DNA of 38,197 nt, taken from contig CAJWAD010000024.1 in the NCBI GenBank assembly GCA_913020245.1, positions 1 through 38,197 of the forward strand, given 5' to 3'. Under the pieces are notes generated by a model. The model was not told where the DNA came from. It was given only the letters and a program-made list of their open reading frames with translations, and made no database searches. Shown here in pieces: positions 27,573 through 36,052 of the stretch (its first letter is position 1; each line of letters starts with the position of its first letter). The stretch comes from an uncultured Oleiphilus sp. (GTDB taxonomy: Bacteria; Pseudomonadota; Gammaproteobacteria; Pseudomonadales; Oleiphilaceae). Both the position numbers and the translations under genes were made by a program.

Positions 27573-28613
27573 ATGCGTGGACAAAATCTTTCCGTGCTTG
27601 ATGCGCTGGTCGCTCAGCTTAAAGCCGGGCAGACTATTTATTTAGCGACCGTGATCGAAACCTGGGGTGCCTCACCGCGTCCAGCTGGGTCTTTGCTCGC
27701 TTATGCGCCTGTAATGGATACCGTGTATGGTTCTCTGTCAGGGGGTTGTGTGGAAGATGCGTTATTGCGTGATCTGCATTCGAATTCGTTAACTACACCT
27801 TTACCTGCTAGTGATGCTTGTTGGCCGCAGTTAAGGCGCTTTGGCGAAGATGCTGATGGTCTAGACTTACCGTGCGGCGCTGTATTGGAACTGCTCATTG
27901 AAAAACTCACTCCGTCGACTGAAAACATCGCCCATTTCGAACGTTTACTCTGCACCCTAGTAAATCGCTCTAGTTTGCTGCGCGAGGTGACTTTAAGTAA
28001 TGGTGCCATGCGACTTATTCCGGTTTCCGCGAATGCTTGGGGTGATTCAGTTATTAAACGTAATACCAAGCTGATGACGCATAAATATGAATTGCAGTCT
28101 AGATTACTAGTGGTTGGTGCGGGTGATGTGAGTCGTTATTTGATTCCTTTAGCGCAGTCCGCTGATTTCGCTGTGACCTTATGTGAGCCCCGAAAAGACG
28201 TACTTAGACGCCAAGCAAATAATTATGATTGCCAAATAATGACAGACTGTTTGCCAGATGACCTTGTTTTAAATGAGTTCGCCAATGAAAGTTGTGCCGT
28301 GGTTGCGGTAGCGCACGACCCCCGTGTAGATGATCTAGCATTATTGGCTGCACTGCAAAAAAACTGTTTTTATGTTGGTGCGATGGGTTCTGCGCGAAAT
28401 AGCGAAAAACGACGCCGGCGTTTAGCCGACCTCGGTTTATCGAACGAGCACTTAAGCAGATTGTTTGCGCCCATAGGCATCGAGATTTCGAGCCGTACCC
28501 CAGCTGAAATAGCTATTTCAATTGTGGCCCAGCTGATCACCGAGCGTGCCAAGGCCGCTGGTAGATTCGCGCTTAATCAAACATTTAAAGATCGGCAATT
28601 TTTTAACGACTAA
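27573..28613 (+). CDS. XdhC/CoxI family molybdenum cofactor maturation protein
   Basis: 346 residues. The N-terminal XdhC_CoxI part shows ATVIETWGASPRPAGSLLA and YGSLSGGCVEDALL. The C-terminal Rossmann part shows VVGAGDVSRYLIPLA, VVAVAHDPRVDDLALLAAL, FYVGAMGSARNSEKRRRRL and the end motif APIGIEISSRTPAEIAISIVAQLI. XdhC proteins bind and deliver the sulfurated molybdenum cofactor to their partner hydroxylase; the partner is clearly the enzyme of the two preceding genes (23-base gap). There is no MobA-like (MocA) nucleotidyltransferase gene in the window. Confidence 0.93.
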   Translation: MRGQNLSVLDALVAQLKAGQTIYLATVIETWGASPRPAGSLLAYAPVMDTVYGSLSGGCVEDALLRDLHSNSLTTPLPASDACWPQLRRFGEDADGLDLPCGAVLELLIEKLTPSTENIAHFERLLCTLVNRSSLLREVTLSNGAMRLIPVSANAWGDSVIKRNTKLMTHKYELQSRLLVVGAGDVSRYLIPLAQSADFAVTLCEPRKDVLRRQANNYDCQIMTDCLPDDLVLNEFANESCAVVAVAHDPRVDDLALLAALQKNCFYVGAMGSARNSEKRRRRLADLGLSNEHLSRLFAPIGIEISSRTPAEIAISIVAQLITERAKAAGRFALNQTFKDRQFFND

Positions 28614-28898
28614 GCGGTTGACATTTAATGTTAGGCCCCCCATTCTCCATCACTATGACCACACAATTAAAGTTTCTCAAACACCGTGATCTCTGCATGC
28701 CCAAAGTCTGGGCGGTGCGGGTGCTGCGTGCGCATGCGAAAGTGGTGTTGAGATTGTGTCTATACAAAAATAGTTAACTAATCCTCTTCTAGGCCACTGT
28801 TTCGAATGACGGTGGCGAGCAAAATTCTTCACCTAATGACTGCCTCCATTTGAACCGTGTTTTAGAAGTCTATCGACTGGTCTAAAAGGAGCTTTGTC
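28614..28898. other. 285-bp spacer, no convincing gene
   Basis: It contains a consensus -35 (TTGACA, 28618-28623) without a good -10 at the usual distance, and a 40-codon ATG frame (28655-28777) that I cannot link to any family and that lacks a ribosome site. The 3' end carries AAAAGGAG for the next gene. Confidence 0.5.
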
Positions 28899-29792
28899 AT
28901 GTCTGTACCCATCGCCTATGCAACCATTATTATTATATGGTCTACGACGCCGCTCGCGGTAAAGTGGAGTGGGGAAGTAATTCATCCAATTACTGCTGTT
29001 GGCCTGCGTATGGCACTTGCAGCGGCAATTGGACTGGTTATTCTTCGTTTAATGGGCGTGGCGCTTCGATGGCATAAGCCAGCATTGAAAACATATGGCT
29101 TCTCACAGCTTGGGATTTTTGCGTCGATGATGTGTGTCTATCTCGCCGCGACTATGATTCCATCAGGACTTATTTCCGTATTGTTTGCCTTAGCGCCTAT
29201 TTGGTCGAATATTTTCGCCAAATTGTTGCTGGGTGAGTCTGAGTTAACGATGCAAAGACTTATCGCGTTTGTGATTTCTTTCACTGGCCTTGCGTTCATA
29301 TGTTTAGATGACGTTTTATTGTCGGGTAACGGTAGTTTGGGTATCGCGCTCCTGCTTGCAAGTGTTTTGCTTTATAGCGTAAGTGGTGTGCTTGTTCAAA
29401 AGGTTGAATACAAGGCACACGCATTGAGTATTACGGTTGGTGGTTTAATTTGTTCGGTGCCTTTGTTCGCGCTGTCATGGTGGATCACTGATGGGTCTGT
29501 TCCAGCGATTGATCCGCATGAGATATCAATATGGGCAATTGTTTACTTGGCTATATTTGGCTCTTTGTTGGGTTTCTGTGCCTACTTTTTTATCATCAAG
29601 GAAGTAGGCGCAACCTCGGTCGCGATGGTGACACTCATGACACCAGTACTGGCGCTTTGCCTGGGTAATATCGCCAACGATGAAAGCATTTCGTTAGAGA
29701 TTGCTGGGGGTACCGCGATGATATTGCTCGGTTTATGTTTGTATTACCAAAATTACTTGGTCCAAATAACGCGTCGATTAACGTCTCAATGA
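28899..29792 (+). CDS. EamA/DMT-superfamily transporter
   Basis: 297 residues with about ten hydrophobic helices in two repeated EamA halves, the first starting IIIWSTTPLAVKWSGEVIHPITAVGLRMALAA and ending near GLAFICLDD, the second starting GSLGIALLLASVLLYSVSGVLVQK. These inner-membrane proteins usually export amino acids or other metabolites; the substrate is not evident. AAGGAG lies eight bases before the ATG. A hairpin terminator follows the stop. The gene may be transcribed alone. Confidence 0.9.
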   Translation: MSVPIAYATIIIIWSTTPLAVKWSGEVIHPITAVGLRMALAAAIGLVILRLMGVALRWHKPALKTYGFSQLGIFASMMCVYLAATMIPSGLISVLFALAPIWSNIFAKLLLGESELTMQRLIAFVISFTGLAFICLDDVLLSGNGSLGIALLLASVLLYSVSGVLVQKVEYKAHALSITVGGLICSVPLFALSWWITDGSVPAIDPHEISIWAIVYLAIFGSLLGFCAYFFIIKEVGATSVAMVTLMTPVLALCLGNIANDESISLEIAGGTAMILLGLCLYYQNYLVQITRRLTSQ

Positions 29793-29840
29793 AAAGCCAA
29801 GCCCCGCGTTTACCAGCGGGGTTCATGCTCGGCTTTATTT
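29793..29840. terminator. Terminator hairpin shared by convergent genes
   Basis: The inner arms CCCCGC (29802-29807) and GCGGGG (29816-29821) enclose eight bases. Outer arms AAAGCC (29793-29798) and GGCTTT (29831-29836) can extend the stem across an asymmetric bulge. TTTATTT follows on the + strand. It closes the DMT gene and overlaps the last codon of the SIMPL gene on the other strand. Confidence 0.75.
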
Positions 29841-30536
29841 GATAGAGAAATTTGCCTTCACTTGTGCGCGAAAGCGAAGGTCCTCTTGCTTCGGCGGGGC
29901 TTGGTCTGCCATTTTTAGCATCGCGCGCTCTTGATAAACAGAGCGCGATTGCTGCGCTTCAGTCTGATGCTCGGCAGATTTCAATGACCTAAGCTCAACG
30001 CCGTAGCCGTCCGCGAGGCGTTGGGCTTTTTCTTTCGACAGTTTTATCGCTGAATCAAGCGCTCGATCTCGCACATTACTTTCATCTTGCAAACCAAACT
30101 CAATCGAATTCAGTTTAGCAACTGCTGCATCACTAATTAATTTGAGAGCGGTACTAAGTTGACTTAGATCGGTCATGGTAAAGCTTAGTTTGCGGTTTAC
30201 TTCGTAGCCGATAAAGTTTCTTTGATCATTTTTGTAACTATATTGCGGATTGATAGATATTTGGCTGCTATCCATTGAGCCCGGGCGTTTCGCGATAGAT
30301 TTCAGTGAATCAAGAAGTTCGTTTAAATTAACAAGGCTGCGTTCGCTCAACGGTTTTACCGTAGGGCCATTCTCAATAAACGAGATGCGTATGGTTGCCA
30401 TATCGGGCGCCGCCGTCGCGTTAGCCGACGCCGTCACCGTAATGACACGGTCGTGTGAATCAGCGAAAACGGGCACACTGAAAAAAACGAAAGTGAACAG
30501 TAGTAGGAAAGTCTGAAGGCTGGTAAATTTAGGCAC
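29835..30536 (-). CDS. SIMPL-domain (DUF541) periplasmic protein
   Basis: About 233 residues. A signal peptide (LQTFLLLFTFVFFSVPVFA, cut before DSHD) is followed by the SIMPL/DUF541 pattern RVITVTASANATAAPDMATIRISF, then INPQYSYKNDQRNFIGYEVNRKLSFTMTDLSQL and KLSKEKAQRLADGYGVEL near the end. This family includes BP26/OMP28 and E. coli YggE, the latter linked to oxidative-stress defence; the molecular role is unclear. I prefer the GTG at 30536 because GGAG lies six bases before it; an in-frame GTG at 30554 would add six residues and has no evident site. It is alone on its strand. Confidence 0.88.
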   Translation of the reverse strand: MPKFTSLQTFLLLFTFVFFSVPVFADSHDRVITVTASANATAAPDMATIRISFIENGPTVKPLSERSLVNLNELLDSLKSIAKRPGSMDSSQISINPQYSYKNDQRNFIGYEVNRKLSFTMTDLSQLSTALKLISDAAVAKLNSIEFGLQDESNVRDRALDSAIKLSKEKAQRLADGYGVELRSLKSAEHQTEAQQSRSVYQERAMLKMADQAPPKQEDLRFRAQVKANFSIK

Positions 30537-30643
30537 AATGAACTCCGATATCACGTAGGCGCTTTTAACATAAGGACATTGAGTCTAGCCTGAAGCGCTA
30601 TTGTGTGTTGAGAACTACGCCGAAATTATTAGAGGATCAGTGC

Positions 30644-31378
30644 TTGGTTAATAAACCGGTAACAATAGGCATTTTAGATTGCGACGTCATCGCGGATGAA
30701 TTAATTGATGACTATGTCTCTTACCCGTTGATGTTTCAACAATTATTCGACCGCTTAGAGGCATGTGACGTCGCTGTTCAATACCAGACATTTAATGTTT
30801 GTGGAGGCTCATTGCCGAGCGCAATGGATGCTTGCAATGCCTACTTAATTACGGGGAGCAAGACTGGCGTATATGATGATGAGCCTTGGCTACCGGCTTT
30901 GCGTACATTCTTACAAAATGCTTATGGTGCCGGCATACCCTTGGTCGGGATTTGTTTTGGCCACCAGATGCTTGCAAACAGTTTAGGCGGTAAGGCGGAG
31001 AAGTCAGACAAAGGTTGGGGTATTGGTGCAATGACGCACTCGCAGAAAAATACATTTATTGATATTGAACAGATGCCAGCGGACTTGACGCTTTTGTTTA
31101 GTCACCAAGATCAAGTGACTGCGCTGCCAAGGCATGCTCAAGTGCTTTATGGCAGTGCTTTCTGTAATGTCGGTGCGTATCGGATAGGAAAGCAAGTATT
31201 GTCGTTTCAAGGACATCCGGAATTCACGCATGAGTATAGCCGTCGTCTGATGACCTTACGACAGGCACGTTATCCGAAAAATATCTTCGAAGAAGGCCTC
31301 ATGACATTAGATCAGGCAACTGATGAGTTATGGGTTGCACAATTAATGCGCCAATTTTTACTGGGTCTTTTACCCTAA
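30644..31378 (+). CDS. Class I glutamine amidotransferase (stand-alone)
   Basis: 244 residues from TTG 30644, chosen because AGAGGA lies seven bases upstream; an in-frame GTG at 30605 would add 13 residues. The triad is clear: Cys104 in GICFGHQM, and His191/Glu193 in GHPEF. AYLITGSKTGVYDD (67-80) and SHQDQV (154-159) fit the GMP synthase-like GATase subgroup. Such enzymes release ammonia from glutamine or cleave gamma-glutamyl compounds; no synthase partner domain is present. It lies 50 bases ahead of avtA and is probably in one unit with it and gltS, which hints at glutamine/glutamate handling. Confidence 0.88.
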   Translation: MVNKPVTIGILDCDVIADELIDDYVSYPLMFQQLFDRLEACDVAVQYQTFNVCGGSLPSAMDACNAYLITGSKTGVYDDEPWLPALRTFLQNAYGAGIPLVGICFGHQMLANSLGGKAEKSDKGWGIGAMTHSQKNTFIDIEQMPADLTLLFSHQDQVTALPRHAQVLYGSAFCNVGAYRIGKQVLSFQGHPEFTHEYSRRLMTLRQARYPKNIFEEGLMTLDQATDELWVAQLMRQFLLGLLP

Positions 31379-31428
31379 GTTTCCCATTCAGTTTTTTATC
31401 AATAAACAGGAGCAAGAGGGTAAACACT

Positions 31429-32691
31429 ATGCGCTTTTCTAGTTTTGGCGATAAGTTTGCAGCAAAGTCAGGTATTGGTGAACTGATGGAAGATTTAGGT
31501 CATGCGCTTGCTGGCGGCGATATGATCATGATGGGGGGCGGCAATCCGGCACATATTCCAGCCGTTCAAGAACGGTTTAAACAGCGGCTGACGGAGATTA
31601 TTGACTCACCCTCTGAATTTCGACGCTTGGTCGGTATATATGATCCTCCTCAGGGCGAGCTCAGTTTCATTCGTGACGTGTCTGACATGCTTAATCGAGA
31701 ATTTTCCTGGGATCTGAAACCAGACAATATCGCGCTCACCAACGGCTCTCAAGCTGGGTTTTTTATGCTGTTCAACTTGTTTGCGGGCCAGTTTAGCGAT
31801 GGCTCTCATAAGCAAATTCAATTGCCATTAGCCCCGGAATATATTGGTTACTCGGATGCGGGTTTGAGCCAGTCGTTTTTTACGGCAAATCGGCCCAAAA
31901 TAGAACGCATTGATAGTGCGACGTTTAAGTACCATGTCGATTTTGACGCGCTTAATATCGACGAGACGACAGGTGCCATCTGCGTCTCACGTCCCACTAA
32001 CCCAACGGGAAATGTGCTTACGGATGATGAAGTCGCCCGCTTAGATCAGGTAGCACGCGAAAACAATATACCGCTTATTTTAGATTGTGCTTATGGAACG
32101 CCTTTTCCGAACCTTATTTTTACAGAAGCCCGCCCTATTTGGAATGATAATACGATTGCTTGTTTTAGTTTATCTAAATTAGGCTTGCCAGCGGCGCGCA
32201 CCGGGATTGTCGTGGCGAATGCAGAGGTCATCAAAGCACTGTCAGCGGTTAACGGTATTATGAACCTAGCAACGGGCAGTTTTGGGGCCATGCTCGCTCA
32301 GGATATGGTACGAAGTGGTGAAATTCTAAGGATAAGTAACACCATAGTGCGTCCTTTTTATTTGGACAAAGCTAAACGAGCTGAAGCCTGCTTGCGCCAA
32401 TACCTACAAGGGACACCATTCGCTTTACACAAAGCAGAGGGTGCTATGTTCCTCTGGTTATGGCTTAGAGATTGTCCGGTAACGAGTCAGGCGCTTTACG
32501 AGAGGTTAAAAGCGAGAGGGGTATTGGTGGTTCCCGGGCATCACTTTTTTCCGGGTCTAGAGTCAGGTGAAGACAAAAACTGGCGTCATAAGCATGAATG
32601 CTTGCGCATTACCTATTCCCAAGACGATGCGCTTGTCGAGAGTGGTCTGGCGATAATTGGTGAAGAAGTGAAGAAAGCCTACGCTGAGTAA
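31429..32691 (+). CDS. avtA: Valine-pyruvate aminotransferase (AvtA)
   Basis: 420 residues of the fold-type I PLP aminotransferases. MGGGNPAHIP (35-44) near the N-terminus and the YDPPQGELSF segment (71-80) are typical of AvtA. SRPTNPTGN (187-195), the Asp219/Tyr222 pair and the Schiff-base Lys250 (CFSLSKLGLPAARTG) form the cofactor site, and the C-terminal domain has GAMFLWLW and VVPGHHFFPG. AvtA swaps amino groups between valine and pyruvate (alanine). The ATG at 31429 has AGAGGG eight bases upstream; an earlier in-frame start at 31330 lies inside the amidotransferase gene and is rejected. Related PLP transaminases of other specificity cannot be excluded. Confidence 0.87.
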   Translation: MRFSSFGDKFAAKSGIGELMEDLGHALAGGDMIMMGGGNPAHIPAVQERFKQRLTEIIDSPSEFRRLVGIYDPPQGELSFIRDVSDMLNREFSWDLKPDNIALTNGSQAGFFMLFNLFAGQFSDGSHKQIQLPLAPEYIGYSDAGLSQSFFTANRPKIERIDSATFKYHVDFDALNIDETTGAICVSRPTNPTGNVLTDDEVARLDQVARENNIPLILDCAYGTPFPNLIFTEARPIWNDNTIACFSLSKLGLPAARTGIVVANAEVIKALSAVNGIMNLATGSFGAMLAQDMVRSGEILRISNTIVRPFYLDKAKRAEACLRQYLQGTPFALHKAEGAMFLWLWLRDCPVTSQALYERLKARGVLVVPGHHFFPGLESGEDKNWRHKHECLRITYSQDDALVESGLAIIGEEVKKAYAE

Positions 32692-32756
32692 AGAAAATAC
32701 CGATTTTTATAAAGTATTACCGATCAAAAAAAGATGTCGAAATTAAAGGAAGATGT

Positions 32757-33953
32757 ATGGATTTAGACGCACGACAGACCGTCATTTTGGCGATTTTCGT
32801 TTTGTTCCTTGGTAAATACCTGAACAGGAAAATTGCTTTTTTTCGTGAATACAATATTCCTGAGCCGGTGACCGGGGGCGTGCTCGTATCGTTATTACTT
32901 GGACTTGTTTATTTTTTGTTTAACTTCAATTTTGAGTTTCAACTTAGGTCTCGGGACACGTTACTTATCGTATTTTTTACCACGATTGGTTTATCGTCAA
33001 AATTTAGCACGCTTTTAGAGGGTGGGCGAAGTCTGGTGATATTGCTGGTGCTCGCCATTGTGTATTTGTTCCTGCAGAATTTTACGGGTATTGGTGTCGC
33101 AACGGCCACGGGTATGGGTGCAACTGTCGGCGTGCTTGGCGGCTCGGTGTCGCTGAGCGGCGGACATGGCACCGCTATCGCATGGTCTCCAATATTCGTT
33201 GAGCAATACAAAATCATGAATGCTACCGAAATTGGTATTGCATGCGCCACGTTTGGCCTGGTGCTTGGCGGCGTGATAGGTGGCCCTATTGCAAAATACT
33301 TAATACAGCGTCACAAGTTAAAACCTTCCGATCAAACAAACTTAACGGTTGGCGTATCAAATCATAATAGTGCGCAAAAGATTGATGTTGAATCCGTGTT
33401 AAATGCGATTCTAATTGTGAGTATCGCAACAGGTGTAGGGCTTCGTTTGAATGATTTGTTTGTATACTTAGGATTAAATTTACCTCAGTTTGTTACGGCC
33501 CTCTTTGCAGGTATCGTGATGACTAACAGCATTCCTTTGCTCTTTAAGGGAATTCGCTGGCCAACGGGCACGCCGACCTTAGCTTTGCTCTCTGATCTAA
33601 GTCTCGGTCTGTTCCTGGCGATGTCTCTCATGAGTCTGCAGCTTTGGACCTTAGTAGACCTTGCAGGGCCGATTCTAATCTTGTTGCTCGCTCAAGTAAT
33701 TGTTGTGGTTCTATTTGTGATTTTCGTCGTTTTTAAATTGATGGGGCGAGATTATGATGCCGCGATTATGAGCTCCGGTTACGCCGGGCTTGCCCTCGGG
33801 GCGACCCCAACCGCTATTGCTAACATGACAGCAGTGACTAAGAAGTATGGCGCAGCACCGAAGGCGTTTATCGTCGTACCTTTAGTGGGGGCATTCTTCA
33901 TCGATATTGCAAATGCCTTTATCATTCAGTTCTTGCTTGGCTACATGGCCTGA
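32757..33953 (+). CDS. gltS: Sodium/glutamate symporter GltS
   Basis: 398 residues with ten or more hydrophobic helices arranged as two inverted halves. Family marks include NIPEPVTGGVL near residue 34, the Gly/Ser-rich re-entrant loop TGMGATVGVLGGSVSLSGGHGTAIAW, and the equivalent loop SSGYAGLALGATPTAIANM in the second half. GltS brings in glutamate with Na+. AGGAAG lies a few bases before the ATG. It follows avtA by 65 bases in the same direction and converges with the AraC-type gene. Confidence 0.93.
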   Translation: MDLDARQTVILAIFVLFLGKYLNRKIAFFREYNIPEPVTGGVLVSLLLGLVYFLFNFNFEFQLRSRDTLLIVFFTTIGLSSKFSTLLEGGRSLVILLVLAIVYLFLQNFTGIGVATATGMGATVGVLGGSVSLSGGHGTAIAWSPIFVEQYKIMNATEIGIACATFGLVLGGVIGGPIAKYLIQRHKLKPSDQTNLTVGVSNHNSAQKIDVESVLNAILIVSIATGVGLRLNDLFVYLGLNLPQFVTALFAGIVMTNSIPLLFKGIRWPTGTPTLALLSDLSLGLFLAMSLMSLQLWTLVDLAGPILILLLAQVIVVVLFVIFVVFKLMGRDYDAAIMSSGYAGLALGATPTAIANMTAVTKKYGAAPKAFIVVPLVGAFFIDIANAFIIQFLLGYMA

Positions 33954-34064
33954 GTGTTTTGAATCCTCAATCAAGCTTACAGGTTCTAGCTCTGCACGTA
34001 TGGAGCTTTAACGACGATATAGGTTGCTTTAAGTATTAGACTAATCATTTCTTTATTGTGCTCG

Positions 34065-35078
34065 TTAACTAATAGAGACTGGGTCAAGCAGCTCAACTCT
34101 ATGTTGTTGAGGGGTCGAGCCAAACCAAAGTTTATGCGCGCGATTAAAGGCACTTTGCTCGCTGTAACCGAGTAATAGCGTAATTTCGCTAAGTGACAAG
34201 GTGGCATCTTTAAGATGATGAAGGGCCATCGTTTTACGAACTTCTCGCAAGATGTTCTTGTATTGAACGCCTCGCGAATTTAGTTCTCGATGAAAACTGC
34301 GCGTTGATATGCCTAACGATTTTGCGATTGACCCCGCATCGGAACGCGCATCATGAAGGCGCTCGACAATCGCGGTACGCACATTCGTTAAGAAGGCATC
34401 GGCTTCAGGTAATTGGCTTAACAGACTCTGAGCTTGCTGGCCAAGCAATTGATGCAGTGTTTGATCTTGCGATGGAATCTCTCGATTTAGGTCATTTAAT
34501 TGATATGATATTGCCAATTCCGGGCTGTTGCAGATGACCTCAGCGTTGAAAAAGTGTGTATAGCTGGCCAATGAATCTATTGAAATGGCTTGGCGGAAAT
34601 GCACGGCAACTGGACTCACCGATGCATCCTCTAAAATTTCTCGAGTGGTCGCAACAAGCGCGGCGAGTAACAACGCATCTGAAATAAGGGTTGATTGCCC
34701 CACCTCAGCGGGCCAGCTGAGTGAAAGAATACCTTTAGAAATCGACGTTTTAACGCCGCCTCCGGCGTATAAAAGCCGCTCGTAGCGCTGATAACATGAA
34801 AGGGCTTGCATTACATTTGAGCTGGTTCGAAACAGGTAGCCGAGTAGGCCACAATGTTCTATTCGAATACCTTTACCAATGTCGATACCTAGAGCCGGTT
34901 TTTCAACAAGTGTGTTGAGCTCGTCAAGCAGCGCCCACCACTGTTCATATGAAATTTGCTGTTGTTGGCAGAGCGATAGTAGTTTTCGCCTATACACAGG
35001 TAGGTCGATCTCGCCTGCCTCAAGGTATCGCACAAGAAAGCTAGGCGCATCGCGAGCTATAAAGTAGTCATTTAGCAT
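34065..35078 (-). CDS. AraC-family transcriptional regulator with arabinose-binding-like N-domain
   Basis: 337 residues from ATG 35078. The N-terminal 230 residues follow the pattern of the large regulators with an 'arabinose-binding' domain (RDAPSFLVRYLEAG..., IEHCGLLGYLFRTSSNVMQALSCYQRYERLL, VHFRQA), a group that includes OruR and Pseudomonas ArgR-like relatives. The C-terminus has the two AraC helix-turn-helix motifs: SIAKSLGISTRSFHRELNSRG and EITLLLGYSEQSAFNRAHKLWFGSTPQQHR. The open frame continues up to a TTG at 35120, but that TTG is the -35 box of a good promoter (35092-35120), so the ATG is preferred. It is divergent from the sterol-desaturase-type gene and may control it. Confidence 0.88.
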   Translation of the reverse strand: MLNDYFIARDAPSFLVRYLEAGEIDLPVYRRKLLSLCQQQQISYEQWWALLDELNTLVEKPALGIDIGKGIRIEHCGLLGYLFRTSSNVMQALSCYQRYERLLYAGGGVKTSISKGILSLSWPAEVGQSTLISDALLLAALVATTREILEDASVSPVAVHFRQAISIDSLASYTHFFNAEVICNSPELAISYQLNDLNREIPSQDQTLHQLLGQQAQSLLSQLPEADAFLTNVRTAIVERLHDARSDAGSIAKSLGISTRSFHRELNSRGVQYKNILREVRKTMALHHLKDATLSLSEITLLLGYSEQSAFNRAHKLWFGSTPQQHRVELLDPVSIS

Positions 35079-35091
35079 AAAATTGGCGCAG

Positions 35092-35120
35092 ATTATCAAT
35101 ATATGAGCAGCTTGCGTCAA
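35092..35120 (-). promoter_or_regulatory. Sigma70-type promoter giving a near-leaderless AraC-gene message
   Basis: On the - strand, TTGACG (35120-35115) is followed after exactly 17 bases by GATAAT (35097-35092). Transcription would start about seven bases further on, leaving a leader of roughly six bases before ATG 35078. No Shine-Dalgarno site is visible before that ATG. Confidence 0.6.
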
Positions 35121-35191
35121 TACTACCTAATCTTAAGACGATTATGCTAGTCATATACTGAATAACCCATGCTGACTCACAGGAATTTGTT

Positions 35192-36052
35192 ATGCAAGAC
35201 GTGCTGCATGCTCTTATGTTTATCGCTCTGTTCGGGCTCGCCTTTTTAAGTTTAATTGCTCTTGAAGCTTGGTATTTAAATAGGCAGGGGCGCCGCTCTT
35301 ATCATTTCAAAGAGTTTTTAACGAACATTACGACGGGTGCTACCTATAAAGTGGCAGACGGTATCGCGATTGCGCTGTTTATTCAGTTTTTTTACGAGTG
35401 GGTGAGAGAGCGAGGTTTAGGTATAGAATTTTCACCTGGCTGGGCAAGCTTTCTTTTGCTATTTTTTGTGCAAGACTTTGTCTACTATTTTTACCATCGT
35501 ACCATGCACAAAGTACGCTGGTTTTGGGCAAATCATGTCACCCATCATTCCTCCAAAAACCTTAATCTATCGACGGCTTTACGGCAGAATTTTATGATGG
35601 ATTTGAATTTCAGTTGGGTAATGTGGTGGATCCCACTGGCCATTATTGGTTTCGATAAAGACTGGGCCCTAATTGCCATTGAAGCGAGCCTAGTTTACCA
35701 ATTCTTTCTGCATACCGAGGTGGTTAAACGTTTAGGGCCTTTAGAGTATGTGTTGAATACGCCCTCGCATCACCGTGTACATCATGGCTGTCGCGCTGAT
35801 CAGATAGATCGAAATTTTGGCGGGGTGTTAATTATCTGGGACCGTTTGTTTGGATCGTTTGCCGATGAGCGAAATGTCGGTACGCTAGAATATGGTCTGA
35901 CGGTGCGTCAACCAACTACGTTAAATCCATTCCGCCTCAACCTTGATGAGTTCTTTTTGTTGTGCCGTGATGTCTATCACTATCGTGATTTGAAGATACT
36001 TTTCAAAGGCCCAAACTATGTTGAAGAGCGATATGACAGAAACCAAAGCTAA
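35192..36052 (+). CDS. Sterol desaturase/fatty acid hydroxylase-family membrane protein
   Basis: 286 residues. Membrane helices lie at about 5-27, 55-72, 83-101 and 140-175. The di-iron histidine boxes are HRTMH (102-106), HVTHH (115-119) and HHRVHH (193-198), with His174 (FFLHTEV) between. Family members use O2 to hydroxylate or desaturate sterols, carotenoids, fatty acids or alkylglycerols; the substrate here is open. AGGAA lies six bases before the ATG. TATACT at 35154-35159 is a possible -10. The divergent AraC-type regulator gene ends its promoter about 70 bases upstream, a typical regulator-target layout. Confidence 0.9.
   Translation: MQDVLHALMFIALFGLAFLSLIALEAWYLNRQGRRSYHFKEFLTNITTGATYKVADGIAIALFIQFFYEWVRERGLGIEFSPGWASFLLLFFVQDFVYYFYHRTMHKVRWFWANHVTHHSSKNLNLSTALRQNFMMDLNFSWVMWWIPLAIIGFDKDWALIAIEASLVYQFFLHTEVVKRLGPLEYVLNTPSHHRVHHGCRADQIDRNFGGVLIIWDRLFGSFADERNVGTLEYGLTVRQPTTLNPFRLNLDEFFLLCRDVYHYRDLKILFKGPNYVEERYDRNQS

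Noticed and set aside
28655..28777. 40-codon frame between xdhC and the DMT gene
   Set aside because: No ribosome site and no recognisable product.
33988..34010. AGCTC/GAGCT hairpin with TTT between gltS and the AraC-type gene
   Set aside because: A five-base stem with a ten-base loop is not enough to support a terminator.
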